Assembly: GCF_000383915.1 (NCBI RefSeq)
Contig: NZ_KB912942.1
Span: 3,841,795 to 3,905,794 of the forward strand
Source: Amycolatopsis benzoatilytica AK 16/65
Lineage (GTDB): Bacteria; Actinomycetota; Actinomycetes; Mycobacteriales; Pseudonocardiaceae
Length of the DNA stretch: 64,000 nucleotides
Reading direction: 5' to 3'
The translations under genes and the position numbers were made by a program. Below the pieces are notes generated by a model. It was given only the letters and a program-made list of their open reading frames with translations, made no database searches and had not been told where the DNA came from. Positions 53,728 to 62,693 of the stretch are shown here, piece by piece; position 1 is the first letter of the stretch, and every line of letters begins with the position of its first letter.

Positions 53728-54099
53728 TCAGGAAGCGGTGGCCGCGTTCCCGGCGTCGTAAGCCGCCCGCGCCGCCGTCACCTGGTCCATGTTGCGGCGG
53801 GCCCAATGGTCCAGCAGTTCCAGCGGTTCGGACAGGTTCCGCCCCAGCTGGGTCAGTTCGTATTCGACCTTCGGCGGGATCACCGGGTACGCGGTGCGGA
53901 TCAGGATGCCATCGCGGACCAGGCTGCGCAGCGTCTGCGTGAGCACCTTCTGCGAGATGCCGTCGACGCGCTTGCCGATCTCGGTGAACCGCAGCGGGCC
54001 GTCCACCAGGGCCCCGACGATCAGGACCGTCCACTGGTCGCCGATCCGGTCGAGCAGCTGACGGGTCGGGCAGTCGCGGTCGTACGGATTTCCCAGCAC
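53728..54099 (-). CDS. HxlR-family winged-helix regulator
   Basis: The 123-residue protein matches HxlR regulators: CPTRQLLDRIGDQWTVLIVGALVDGPLRFTEI, then ISQKVLTQTLRSLVRDGILIR and a beta-wing RTAYPVIPPKVEYELTQLG. The conserved Cys is at about residue 10, where related redox- or aldehyde-sensing members carry theirs. GTG 54099 is preceded by GAGGAGG. It is divergent from the secreted-protein gene, not from an obvious target enzyme. Confidence 0.9.
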   Translation of the reverse strand: MLGNPYDRDCPTRQLLDRIGDQWTVLIVGALVDGPLRFTEIGKRVDGISQKVLTQTLRSLVRDGILIRTAYPVIPPKVEYELTQLGRNLSEPLELLDHWARRNMDQVTAARAAYDAGNAATAS

Positions 54100-54245
54100 G
54101 GCGTCCTCCTCGCTTTCTCCCGGAGAGTAACACTCCGCCGGGTCACCGGGGTTTACCGAACCCGAACACTCAGCCCACACCGCTCGTACACCCGGGCGCG
54201 ACCGTGAACCGGGAAGAGGAAAACACCGAACGGGAGGACGCGACC

Positions 54246-54644
54246 ATGCGAACCACGAGGCGACTGGCCCTGGCGGGCTGCGGCATCGCGACCGGACTGC
54301 TGATCGCCGCGCCGATCGCCAGCGCCGACACGCAGGCTCCGGCGCCCGCGCCGATCACGCTGAGCCCGCAAGAGGCGCAGCAGGTCTGCACGGTCTGGGT
54401 GCCGAAGCTGCGCAAGCAGGCCCAAAATCTGACGAACCGGATCAACGGCGGACCGGAGGTCGCCGGATCGCTCGCGAATCTCAAGGCCCGGGCGAACGAC
54501 GCGCGCACGAAGGGGCGCACCGCGGAGGCAGACCGGCTGCAGAAGCGAGCGGACAAGCGGCAGAGCCAGGTCGGCCAGCTGGCCGGCGCGGCAAAGCAGC
54601 TCGACTCGTTCGCTTCGGCGCACTGCCAGGCGGCTCCGAAGTGA
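54246..54644 (+). CDS. Secreted hypothetical protein
   Basis: The 132 residues begin with a clear Sec signal peptide (MRTTRRLALAGCGIATGLLI, cleavage likely after ASA27). The mature part is helical, rich in Ala/Lys/Arg, with two cysteines (48 and 127) that could join. It looks like the small Pseudonocardiales secreted proteins preceding a two-component pair. GTG 54641 of the next gene overlaps its stop. It could be a periplasmic signal modulator. Confidence 0.75.
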   Translation: MRTTRRLALAGCGIATGLLIAAPIASADTQAPAPAPITLSPQEAQQVCTVWVPKLRKQAQNLTNRINGGPEVAGSLANLKARANDARTKGRTAEADRLQKRADKRQSQVGQLAGAAKQLDSFASAHCQAAPK

Positions 54645-54823
54645 GGCGGTTCGTCGCGGCGGCCGCGGTCGTCGCGCTGGCCGGGCTCGGCTGCGCCGCG
54701 TGCGACAACGGCTCGACGCCGGCCTCGTCCGGCACCGGCGCCGCGGCGCCCGGTGATCTGAGCGGCGTCCAGTCGACACTCCAGTCCATCGAGAACGACA
54801 TGGCGGGCGACGGTTCGAAATGA
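54641..54823 (+). CDS. Very small exported/lipoprotein-like peptide
   Basis: Sixty residues: an N-terminal hydrophobic stretch MRRFVAAAAVVALAGLGCAA with two cysteines (18 and 21), either of which may serve as lipobox Cys, and a short Ser/Gly/Thr-rich mature part ending LQSIENDMAGDGSK. GTG start overlaps the upstream stop (GTGA). It lies 51 bases before the response regulator gene. No family is recognised. Confidence 0.6.
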   Translation: MRRFVAAAAVVALAGLGCAACDNGSTPASSGTGAAAPGDLSGVQSTLQSIENDMAGDGSK

Positions 54824-54874
54824 CGCGCGTACCGTTTCCTCCGACGTAGCCCGCTGGAGAAACCGGGAGCCCGC

Positions 54875-55555
54875 ATGGGGTCAGCTGGCCGCGGTCTCGT
54901 CCTCGTAGTGGAGGACGAGACCGCGATCGCCGAGCTCGCCGCGCTGTATCTGCGGCGCGACGGGTTCGGCGTAGCGGTCGAGCCGGACGGCGCGAAAGCG
55001 CTCGCCGAGATCCGCCGGCTGCGGCCGGTGGCCGTGGTGCTCGACATCGGACTGTCCGGAATGGACGGCATTGAGATCTGCCGGGCCTTGCGCGCGGCAG
55101 GCGACTGGACGCCGGTGCTGTTCGTCACCGCGCGCGACGACGAGCTGGATCGCTTGCTGGGACTGGAAATCGGCGCGGACGACTACCTCACCAAGCCGTT
55201 CAGCCCGCGCGAGCTCGCCGCCCGCGTCCGGACCGTGCTGCGCCGGGCGTCCGGCGGTCCGGTCTCCGCGCTGGCCTGCGCAGGAGTGCGGATCGACGTG
55301 GCCAGCCGCCGGGCCTGGGCCGGGGAGGCCGAGGTCGTGCTCACTTCCACCGAGTTCGACCTGCTCGCCTACCTGCTGCGCCACCCCGGTCAGGTGCTGT
55401 CGCGCGACCAGCTGCTCAGCGCGGTCTGGGGCTACGCCGCGGCGGCCGGCACCCGCACCGTCGACGTGCATGTCGCGCAGCTGCGGGCGAAACTCGGCGC
55501 GGAAAGTCCCATTCGGACAGTCCGGGGCATCGGGTACGCGGCGGACGCCGGATGA
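54875..55555 (+). CDS. OmpR-family response regulator
   Basis: The 226-residue protein has a receiver domain (acidic pair E13/D14, phospho-acceptor D57 in LDIGLSG, Lys in YLTKPFSPRE) and a C-terminal winged helix (LTSTEFDLLAYLLRHPGQVLSRDQLLSAVWG...RTVDVHVAQLRAKL, wing IRTVRGIGY). It overlaps its kinase by four bases. Confidence 0.95.
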   Translation: MGSAGRGLVLVVEDETAIAELAALYLRRDGFGVAVEPDGAKALAEIRRLRPVAVVLDIGLSGMDGIEICRALRAAGDWTPVLFVTARDDELDRLLGLEIGADDYLTKPFSPRELAARVRTVLRRASGGPVSALACAGVRIDVASRRAWAGEAEVVLTSTEFDLLAYLLRHPGQVLSRDQLLSAVWGYAAAAGTRTVDVHVAQLRAKLGAESPIRTVRGIGYAADAG

Positions 55556-56913
55556 AAACCACCCTGGCGCTCCGGATCACCGTGGTCTGCCTGGCGGTCG
55601 CCGGCATCGCGGTGCTCGTCGCCGGGCTGGTCGCGTCCCGGCTGGTGCGCAGCACCGCGGATTCGGTGCTGCAGCAGTCGTTGCGAGCCCAGGCCGACGT
55701 CGTCGCCGGGCAGCTCGACGACACCGGCATCGGCAGCCGGCTGGCGATCGGCAAGGTCGCCGCTGTCGTGCGGGGGCAAGGGATCGAGGTCGTCGTGCAC
55801 CGGATCACCGGGCAGAACACCGGCCAGGCCACCGCACTGCACGCCGCCGAACAAGCCGGGCTTACGTCCGGTGCGGACCATTCGGCCCGGGTCGCCGTCG
55901 GGGATCTCGACTACCTGGTGGAGGTCCGGACGGTCGGCACGCAAGCCGCGTTCGCGCTCGTCCAGCCGGTGCGCAGCGCCGAGGCGACGCAACGGGCGCT
56001 TGTGCGCAACATCCTGCTCGCACTGGGCATCGGCCTGCTCGTGGCGGCCGCCGCCGGGTACGTTTCCGGACGGCTCCTCGGCCGCCCGCTCCGCCGTGCC
56101 GCCGCCGCGGCCGGCAGTCTGAGCGCCGGAAGACGGGACGTGCGCGTGCCGGTCGAAGGGCCCGCGGAGGTCGCGCAGGTCGCCGGGTCGCTGAACGAAC
56201 TGGCCGACGCGCTCGCCCGCAGCGAGGCGCGGCAACGGGAATTCCTGCTGTCGGTGTCGCACGAACTTCGCACCCCGCTGACCGCGGTGACCGGTTTCTC
56301 CGAAGCGATCGCCGATGGCGTCGCCGAAGGAGCGGACGCGCGGCACGCAGGCGCGACGATTCACCGCGAAGCGCTGCGACTGGAGCGGCTGGTGTCCGAT
56401 CTGCTCGAACTCGCCCGGCTCGGCGCCGACGAATTCCGGCTCGACCTGGGGCCGCTCGATCTCACCGCACTGGTCCGGGATTGCGCCGAGGTGTGGCAAC
56501 TGCGGTGCGCGCGGGAGAACGTCCGGCTGACGGTCGAGGTGCCGCCCGCGCCGACGATGGCGACGGCCGACGCGCGTCGGCTGCATCAGGTGGTGGACGG
56601 GTTGGCGGAGAACGCCTTGCGGGTCACCCCGGCGGGCGCGCCCATCGTGTTCGCACTGGAGGTGACGCAGGGCCAGGCCCGGCTGTCGGTCCGCGACGGC
56701 GGCCCGGGGCTGGCGGCCGAGGACTATCCGGTGGCCTTCGAGCGAGGAGTGCTGAACGCGCGGTACCGCGACCGGCGGCCGGTGGGTTCCGGGATCGGGT
56801 TGGCGCTGGCGCACGGTCTGGTGACGCGGATGGGCGGAACGCTGACCGCCGGGCCGGCGGCGGAGGGCGGGGCCGCGTTCACTATCGGGCTGCCGGTCGA
56901 GGGAGCGGGGTGA
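55552..56913 (+). CDS. OmpR-type sensor histidine kinase
   Basis: The 453-residue kinase has TM1 at 7-29, an extracytoplasmic sensor of about 120 residues (30-149), TM2 at 150-172, a HAMP linker, HisKA with His237 in FLLSVSHELRTPLTAV, and a HATPase domain (DGLAENALRVTP N-box, RDGGPGLAAED, GSGIGLALAHGLV). The N-box has Val in place of the more usual His. The signal is probably envelope-related, given the two exported proteins encoded upstream. Confidence 0.93.
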   Translation: MKTTLALRITVVCLAVAGIAVLVAGLVASRLVRSTADSVLQQSLRAQADVVAGQLDDTGIGSRLAIGKVAAVVRGQGIEVVVHRITGQNTGQATALHAAEQAGLTSGADHSARVAVGDLDYLVEVRTVGTQAAFALVQPVRSAEATQRALVRNILLALGIGLLVAAAAGYVSGRLLGRPLRRAAAAAGSLSAGRRDVRVPVEGPAEVAQVAGSLNELADALARSEARQREFLLSVSHELRTPLTAVTGFSEAIADGVAEGADARHAGATIHREALRLERLVSDLLELARLGADEFRLDLGPLDLTALVRDCAEVWQLRCARENVRLTVEVPPAPTMATADARRLHQVVDGLAENALRVTPAGAPIVFALEVTQGQARLSVRDGGPGLAAEDYPVAFERGVLNARYRDRRPVGSGIGLALAHGLVTRMGGTLTAGPAAEGGAAFTIGLPVEGAG

Positions 56914-57132
56914 CCGGCGGGGCTGACCGGGCCAGTGCGGCGGATACTTCGATCGACGAGGCAGAAAGTGTTGCCGTGGGCGAAGAAATCCGGAGCTGCG
57001 CACCCGCCGCGCTCAGCTCCCGCACCCTCCGCCCTATCGGGCCTCAGCTCGCGCGCCCTCGCGCCGCAGTCGTGAGCGCGACCGCATTGCCCTACCGGGC
57101 CTCAGCTCCCGCGCCCACCGCCCAGGCGGGCC

Positions 57133-58386
57133 TCAGTTCACGCAACCGCTGGCCGTGGTCATCTTCGGCTGTGCCGGAGTGCCCGCCGGAGGGGTCGACG
57201 AGGTCGGTGTGGACGACGTGGTCGCCGCGATCGGGCGGACGCCGCCCTCGCGGGTCGCGGACGAGGCCGACGGCTGGACGCTCCCCGAATCCGGCGCCTC
57301 GCCCGAGGCGGCCGCTTCCGGCGAGCTGATCTGCGTCTGCACGAACGCCTTGACCTGCGCCGGGTCCACCTTCACCGCGTCCCCGTCGGCCGGGGTGGCC
57401 AGCGACAGGCTCTGCACCGGAATCGTCACGAAGCCGATCGAGCCCGCGCTCAGGCCGTGCAGCTGCTGCGCGAAGCCCAGCAGGCTCCACCCGTGGTCCA
57501 GCGTCACCGCGCCTTCCAGCGCGTCCACCAAGGCGGACAGCCGGGCCGGGTCGGTGAAGGTGCCGGAATCGAGGACGCTCCGCGCCATCGCGGACATGAA
57601 TGCCTGCTGCCTCGCGATGCGATCCAGGTCGCCGTTGGGCAGTCCGTGCCGCTGGCGGACGAAAGCCAGCGCCTGCGCGCCTGAGATGGTCTGCTCACCG
57701 GCCGGGAAGTTCGCGCCGGAGTACGAATCGTGCACCGGCGCCTTCAAACACACCTGCACGCCGCCGACCGCCTGGCTCAGCGCGTCGAAGCCGGCGAGAT
57801 TCACCGCGGCGTAGTGGTTGATGGTGAGGCCGGTGAGATTCTGGACCGCGGCGATCGCGGACTTCGCACCTTCGGCGTCGGCCGCCGTTTCCAGCTGCGG
57901 GCCGCTCAGGCCCTGCTGGGCCATTTTTCCTCGAGCGTCGGCGCGGGCGCGGCTGTAGGCCGAATTGATCTTGTGCTTGCCGTAGCCCGGAATGTCCACA
58001 TAGGAGTCCCGCGGGATGGAGATCGCGGTGGCGGCCGCGCCGCCCGCCGGGACGTGCACCACGATCATCGTGTCCGTGGTGTTGCCGCCGTCCTCGGTGC
58101 TTCCGGCGTGCAACGCGTCGAGCACGTTCTGTGGCAACGGATTGCCGTTCGCGTCGGTGCGCGAATCGAGGCCGACCAGCAGAATGTTCTGCGCGACGGT
58201 CAACGGCTGCCCGGCCGGCGCGTCCGGAACCTGTGCCGTGGGGTCGATGACGTCCGCTGTGGCGAGCTTCGTGTCGATCCGGTGCAGTTGCGTCCAGGCG
58301 AACCCGGTGGCCCCCAGCACCAGCGCCGACACGACGCCCAGCACAGCGCGGCCGCCGACGCGGCGGCCCCTGGACGTGAGCAGCAC
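57133..58386 (-). CDS. LytR-CpsA-Psr (LCP) family glycopolymer ligase
   Basis: LCP proteins attach glycopolymers (teichoic acid, arabinogalactan) from polyprenyl carriers to peptidoglycan. The 417-residue protein has one N-terminal TM helix (about 13-31) and the LCP core with NILLVGLDSR, TDTMIVVHVP, ISIPRDSYVDIPGYGKHKINSAYSRA (Arg for pyrophosphate) and FVRQRHGLPNGDLDRIARQQAFM. A Ser/Thr/Pro-rich tail follows. The start of ATG 58386 lacks a strong ribosome site. Context gives no specific glycan. Confidence 0.92.
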   Translation of the reverse strand: MLLTSRGRRVGGRAVLGVVSALVLGATGFAWTQLHRIDTKLATADVIDPTAQVPDAPAGQPLTVAQNILLVGLDSRTDANGNPLPQNVLDALHAGSTEDGGNTTDTMIVVHVPAGGAAATAISIPRDSYVDIPGYGKHKINSAYSRARADARGKMAQQGLSGPQLETAADAEGAKSAIAAVQNLTGLTINHYAAVNLAGFDALSQAVGGVQVCLKAPVHDSYSGANFPAGEQTISGAQALAFVRQRHGLPNGDLDRIARQQAFMSAMARSVLDSGTFTDPARLSALVDALEGAVTLDHGWSLLGFAQQLHGLSAGSIGFVTIPVQSLSLATPADGDAVKVDPAQVKAFVQTQISSPEAAASGEAPDSGSVQPSASSATREGGVRPIAATTSSTPTSSTPPAGTPAQPKMTTASGCVN

Positions 58387-58583
58387 GGCTGGTTCCTCGC
58401 TTCCCCGCGGGATCGGATTTCGACCCCGCCTTCGAGGATCACCGCGTTAGCTGGGAAAAGCCTGAGAAACCTGTCGCGAAGATGTGATGCTGCCCGTTCG
58501 GCCGAGTGTCGGTGGACACACCGTGACCGGTGTTCACGTCCGCCGCGACAGCCGGTGCCCCTTCAGACACAGGGAGTTCGGGA

Positions 58584-59327
58584 TCAGCGCGGCATCCGGC
58601 GCCACACCGCGCGCGGCACGAATCGCATCGCCGCGAACACCGGGCGCAGCACCGCGGGCACCCACACGACGGCGCGCCCGCGCCGCAGCGCGCGGACCGT
58701 CGCGTCGGCGACCTGGTCCGCGGTGCTGGAAAACGGTGCGGGCGACATGCCTTCGGTCATCCGGCCGATCACGAAGCCGGGCCGCACCAGCAGCAACCGG
58801 ACACCGGTGCCGTGCAACGCGTCCGCCAGGCCGGACGCGAACCCGTCGAGACCGGCTTTCGCCGAGCCGTACACGTAGTTCGCGCGCCGCACCCGGATCC
58901 CGGCGACCGAGGAGAACACGACGATGCTTCCGGCCCCTTGGGCCCGCAGCAGTTCCGCCGTGTGAGTGAGCACCGACACCTGAGCGACGTAATCGGTGTG
59001 CACGATCGCGGTGGCGTGCGCGGCATCCGCCTCCGCCCGCGCCTGGTCGCCGAGAATGCCGAAGGCCAGCACCACGATCTCCAGCGGTCCGTGCTCCGCG
59101 AGCACCCGGTCGAGCAGCGGACGGTGCGCGGAGAGGTCGTCGGCGTCGAACTCCTCGATCGCCACCGTCTCCGCGCCTGCGTCTCGCAACGCGGCCGCCT
59201 GCTCCCCCAGGTCCGCCCCGGGCCGGGCGGCCAGCACGAACCGCCGCGCACCGCCGCGGGCCAGCCGCACGGCCACCGCCGTTCCGATTTCACTGCGTCC
59301 GCCGAGTACCAGCACAGTTCCGCTCAC
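58584..59327 (-). CDS. DprE2-like SDR (decaprenylphosphoryl-ribose 2-epimerase subunit family)
   Basis: The 247-residue SDR strongly resembles mycobacterial DprE2: VLVLGGRSEIG at the start, VVLAFGILGD, FSSVAGIRVRRANYVYGSAKAGLDGF with YxxxK, and VRLLLVRPGFVIGRMTEG. DprE2 reduces the 2-keto intermediate made by DprE1 to decaprenyl-phosphoryl-arabinose for arabinan synthesis. No dprE1 is adjacent, so it may be a paralogue of the main locus copy. It starts at GTG 59327. Confidence 0.8.
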   Translation of the reverse strand: MSGTVLVLGGRSEIGTAVAVRLARGGARRFVLAARPGADLGEQAAALRDAGAETVAIEEFDADDLSAHRPLLDRVLAEHGPLEIVVLAFGILGDQARAEADAAHATAIVHTDYVAQVSVLTHTAELLRAQGAGSIVVFSSVAGIRVRRANYVYGSAKAGLDGFASGLADALHGTGVRLLLVRPGFVIGRMTEGMSPAPFSSTADQVADATVRALRRGRAVVWVPAVLRPVFAAMRFVPRAVWRRMPR

Positions 59328-59383
59328 AGCCGGTGATTCTGCCAGCCCGCTCCGCGACGCGAATCACTTCACGAACTGCAACT

Positions 59384-59412
59384 TTGCAGACTCTGCAAGA
59401 TTTTGTTACGCT
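59384..59412 (+). promoter_or_regulatory. TetR operator/leaderless promoter
   Basis: TTGCAG (-35, 59384-59389) and TACGCT (-10, 59407-59412) are 17 bases apart, and ATG 59419 begins six bases after the -10. The -35 lies in a perfect palindrome TTGCAGA-C-TCTGCAA (59384-59398), the probable operator. Confidence 0.75.
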
Positions 59413-59418
59413 AGCCGC

Positions 59419-60027
59419 ATGCCCCCTCCCGGACTGCGCGAGCGCAAGAAGCTCGAAACCCACCGCACCATCGCTCTCGCGGCACTGCGGCTGGTCGACG
59501 AACATGGCCTGGACCGGGTAACCGTCGACGACATCGCGGCCGCGGCAGGTGTCTCCACTCGCACGTTCTTCAACTACTTCGCGTCCAAAGAGGACGCAGT
59601 GCTGATCGCGTACGCGGATCACGCAGAGCGAGCCGCGCGGACCATCGACCGGTTCGCCGCGCAACCGGCCGGGCTCGGCACCTTCGCCGCGCTGGTCGCG
59701 ACCATGCGCGAGGAGATGGCCGAGATCGAGCAGAACGAGGCCGAATGGCTGGCCCGGCTGCGCATCGTCCAGGACGATCCGGCGCTGATGAGCCGCGCGA
59801 CCGCGCTCAGCTCCCCGTCCCGCGAGCCGATGGTCCAGGCGATTGCCCGGCGCAGCGGCACCGACCCAGAGCAGGACCTCTACCCGTCGCTGGTGCTGGC
59901 CGTCCTGGGCGGGGTGCTCAACACCGCCCTCGGCCGCTGGTCCGCACTCGACGGCGCCCGGCCGCTGCACGCGCTCTTCGACGAGGCCGTCGCCATCGCC
60001 GCCGCCGGCCTGCCCGACCCGAGCTGA
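59419..60027 (+). CDS. TetR-family transcriptional regulator
   Basis: The 202-residue protein has the TetR HTH (TIALAALRLVDEHGLDRVTVDDIAAAAGVSTRTFFNYFASKEDAVL, about 16-62) and a helical ligand domain. Its gene is preceded by a palindromic operator on a leaderless promoter and followed after 34 bases by a DHA2 efflux pump, the usual repressor-pump pairing. The first SDR gene is divergent and may share control. Confidence 0.93.
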   Translation: MPPPGLRERKKLETHRTIALAALRLVDEHGLDRVTVDDIAAAAGVSTRTFFNYFASKEDAVLIAYADHAERAARTIDRFAAQPAGLGTFAALVATMREEMAEIEQNEAEWLARLRIVQDDPALMSRATALSSPSREPMVQAIARRSGTDPEQDLYPSLVLAVLGGVLNTALGRWSALDGARPLHALFDEAVAIAAAGLPDPS

Positions 60028-60061
60028 ACCTCCTCCCCCTTCGAGTCCGGAAAGGACTGTC

Positions 60062-61621
60062 ATGTCTTTGTCGACCGCGGATTCCCCGGCGACCGCCTCC
60101 CCGCCGATGACCCACCGGCAGGTACTGCAGGCGATGTCCGGCCTGATGATGGGCATCTTCGTCGCGATCCTGGCGTCCACTGTGGTCGCGAACGCGCTGC
60201 CGCGGATCGTTTCCGAACTGGGCGGCAGCCAGTCGTCCTACACCTGGGTGGTCACCACCGAACTGCTCGCGATGACCGCGACCGTGCCGCTCTGGGGCAA
60301 GCTTTCCGACCTGTACAACAAGAAACTGCTGATCCAGCTGTCGCTCGGGCTGTTCGTGGTCGGCTCGCTGGTGGCCGGGCTCGCGCAGAACATCGACATC
60401 CTCATCCTCAGCCGGATCGCCCAGGGCGTCGGCGGCGGCGGGCTGACCGCGCTCGCTCAGGTGATCATGGCGGCCATCGTGTCGCCGCGCGAACTCGGCA
60501 AGTTCTCCGGCGTCTTCGGCGCGGTCTTCGCGGTCGGCACGGTGGCCGGGCCGCTGATCGGCGGCGTGCTGGTGGACACCTCCTGGCTCGGCTGGCGCTG
60601 GTGTTTCTTCCTCGGCGTGCCGTTCGCGCTGGCGGCGATCCTGCTGCTGCAGCGCACGCTGGACCTGCCGACGCAGCGCCGCGAGGTGCAGGTGGACTAC
60701 CTCGGCGCGTTCCTGATCATGCTCGGCGTGTCGACGCTGCTGGTGTGGTCGTCGCTGGCCGGATCGACGTTCGCCTGGGCCTCCTGGCAGACCGCGGCGC
60801 TGGTGCCGGCGGGCGTGCTGGTGCTGGTGCTCGCGGTGTGGGTGGAGTCGAAGGTGCCCGAACCGGTCGTGCCGCTCGGGCTGTTCCGCAACCGCACGGT
60901 CTCGCTGGCGACCGTCGCGAGCTTCCTGGTCGGCGTCGCGATGTTCGGCGGCACGGTGTTCCTGTCGCAGTACTTCCAGCTGTCGCTGGGCAAATCGCCG
61001 ACGGTGGCCGGGCTGCTGAGCCTGCCGATGATCTTCGGCCTGCTGGTGTCGTCCACCGTGTCCGGCCAGCTGATCAGCCGTACCGGCAAGTGGAAGCCGT
61101 TCCTGCTGCTCGGCTCGGTGCTGATGGCCGCCGGGCTCGGCCTGCTCGGGCTGATCGACGCGCACACCTCGGTGCTGGAGCTGAGCCTGTTCATGCTGGT
61201 GCTCGGCGTTGGCGTGGGGATGCTCAACCAGAACCTGGTGCTGGTGGCGCAGAATGACGTTCCGGCGCAGGATCTCGGCGCGGCGACGTCGACGCTGTCC
61301 TTCTTCCGCAGCCTGGGCGGCTCGATCGGGGTCAGCGCGCTCGGCGCGGTGCTGGCCAGCCGGGTCGGCACGCTGATCTCCGACGGGCTCGGCCCGGCCG
61401 CGGCCGCCGCCTCGGGCAACGGCGGGAAGGTGCCGGATCTGTCGCTGCTGCCCGCGCCGGTGGTGACGGTGATCCGCGAGGCGTACGGCGTCGCGACAAG
61501 CGACCTGTTCCTGATCTGCGCTCCGATCGCCCTGCTGGTCACGGTCGCGGTGGCGTTCCTGAGGCACCTGCCGCTGAAGACGCAGAGCGGTCTGGAACGA
61601 CTGGCGGACGAGGCCGCCTGA
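60062..61621 (+). CDS. DHA2-family MFS multidrug transporter (14 TMS)
   Basis: The 519-residue protein has about 14 membrane segments and DHA2 motifs: MMGIFVAILASTVVANALPRI (helix 1), GKLSDLYNKKLLI (loop 2-3) and GPLIGGVLVDTSWLGWRWCFFLGVP (motif C region). GGAAAGGA precedes ATG 60062. It probably exports a drug or metabolite recognised by the TetR repressor upstream. Confidence 0.92.
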   Translation: MSLSTADSPATASPPMTHRQVLQAMSGLMMGIFVAILASTVVANALPRIVSELGGSQSSYTWVVTTELLAMTATVPLWGKLSDLYNKKLLIQLSLGLFVVGSLVAGLAQNIDILILSRIAQGVGGGGLTALAQVIMAAIVSPRELGKFSGVFGAVFAVGTVAGPLIGGVLVDTSWLGWRWCFFLGVPFALAAILLLQRTLDLPTQRREVQVDYLGAFLIMLGVSTLLVWSSLAGSTFAWASWQTAALVPAGVLVLVLAVWVESKVPEPVVPLGLFRNRTVSLATVASFLVGVAMFGGTVFLSQYFQLSLGKSPTVAGLLSLPMIFGLLVSSTVSGQLISRTGKWKPFLLLGSVLMAAGLGLLGLIDAHTSVLELSLFMLVLGVGVGMLNQNLVLVAQNDVPAQDLGAATSTLSFFRSLGGSIGVSALGAVLASRVGTLISDGLGPAAAAASGNGGKVPDLSLLPAPVVTVIREAYGVATSDLFLICAPIALLVTVAVAFLRHLPLKTQSGLERLADEAA

Positions 61622-61623
61622 GC

Positions 61624-61635
61624 TACCGTGGCCCG
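61624..61635 (+). promoter_or_regulatory. Likely leaderless -10 for sigma factor gene
   Basis: TACCGT (61624-61629) ends six bases before GTG 61636; the gap from the MFS stop is only 14 bases. No ribosome site. A separate promoter within the end of the MFS gene is suggested. Confidence 0.4.
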
Positions 61636-62622
61636 GTGACCAGCGACGCGGAGTTCTCCGCCGCGCTCGAACGGCACCGCCGCGAGATCCGGGTGCACTG
61701 CTACCGGATGAGCGGCTCGTTCGAGGAGGCCGAGGACCTCACCCAGGAGGCGTTTCTCCGGGCTTGGAAAGGCCGTTCCGGCTTCGCCGGCCGGGCGAGC
61801 GTCCGGACCTGGCTGTACCGCATCGCCACCAACGTCTGTCTCGACGCGCTCGCCCGGCGGCCCGGACGCGTCCTGCCGGACGAGCTCGGACCGGCAGGCG
61901 ACCCGGTCGGCTCGCCGCGCGCGCTCGACGTGCCGTGGCTCAGCCCGTTCCCCGACCTGCTGCTCGACCCCGCGGCACCGGACGACACCGGTGCCGCGGT
62001 CGTCGAGCGGGAGACCATCGAACTGGCTTTTCTCGCCACGATCCAGCTGCTGCCGCCGCGCCAGCGGGCCGCGCTGATCTTGCGCGACGTGCTCGACTGG
62101 TCCGCAAAGGACACTGCCGAACTGCTCGGCGCTTCGGTCGCCTCGGCGAACAGCGCGCTGCAACGGGCGCGGGAGACGTTGCGGACCCGGTTGCCGGCCC
62201 GGCGGGACGAATGGTCCGCGCCGGAGACCACCACCGCCGAGGAAGCGGCGCTGCTGCGGAAGTTCATCGCGGCTTACGAATCCGCGGACGTGCAGGCGGT
62301 CGCCGCGGTGCTGAGCGAGGACGCGCGCGCGGTGATGCCGCCGTACTCGTTGTGGTTCGACAGCCGCGAACGGATCCTCGGCGCGCTCCGGCCGAGCTTC
62401 GATCCCGCGTCGCCGCACTTCCGGGGCAGTTTCCGGATGGTGCCGGTGCGCGCGAACCGGCAGCTCGCGGTCGCCGGCTACCTGCGGCGGCCGGGCGAAT
62501 CGGTGCACCGTGCGTTCGGCGTCACCGTGCTCACCGTACGCAATGGGCTGGTCACCGCGATGGCGGCGTTCGAAACAGCGGCATTGGCCCCGTACGGGCT
62601 CGCCGAAACGTTCGAAGAATAA
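61636..62622 (+). CDS. ECF sigma factor with C-terminal SnoaL domain
   Basis: The 328-residue sigma factor has sigma-2 (HRREIRVHCYRMSGSFEEAEDLTQEAFLRAW, about 15-45), sigma-4 (LPPRQRAALILRDVLDWSAKDTAELLGASVASANSALQRARETLR, about 138-180) and a SnoaL/NTF2-like tail (about 205-318). This architecture is that of the SigG/ECF41-56 type groups, whose tails modulate sigma activity in place of an anti-sigma factor. No anti-sigma gene is adjacent. Confidence 0.92.
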   Translation: MTSDAEFSAALERHRREIRVHCYRMSGSFEEAEDLTQEAFLRAWKGRSGFAGRASVRTWLYRIATNVCLDALARRPGRVLPDELGPAGDPVGSPRALDVPWLSPFPDLLLDPAAPDDTGAAVVERETIELAFLATIQLLPPRQRAALILRDVLDWSAKDTAELLGASVASANSALQRARETLRTRLPARRDEWSAPETTTAEEAALLRKFIAAYESADVQAVAAVLSEDARAVMPPYSLWFDSRERILGALRPSFDPASPHFRGSFRMVPVRANRQLAVAGYLRRPGESVHRAFGVTVLTVRNGLVTAMAAFETAALAPYGLAETFEE

Positions 62623-62693
62623 ACGCTGGGCGATCGAGAACTCACCCGGCGTCGTTTGCCTGGCCCCTCCCGGCGTCAGCGCGAAGTAAAAAT

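Noticed and set aside
53565..53942. Peptide-repeat gene across the tandem repeat (CIARTQCGIR repeats)
   Set aside because: No ribosome site or promoter, and the rest of the frame is antisense to the HxlR gene.
56914..57132. Possible small gene or repeat element between the kinase and LCP genes
   Set aside because: It contains loosely repeated GGGCCTCAGCTCCCGCGCCC-like words but no coding character, strong stem or promoter.
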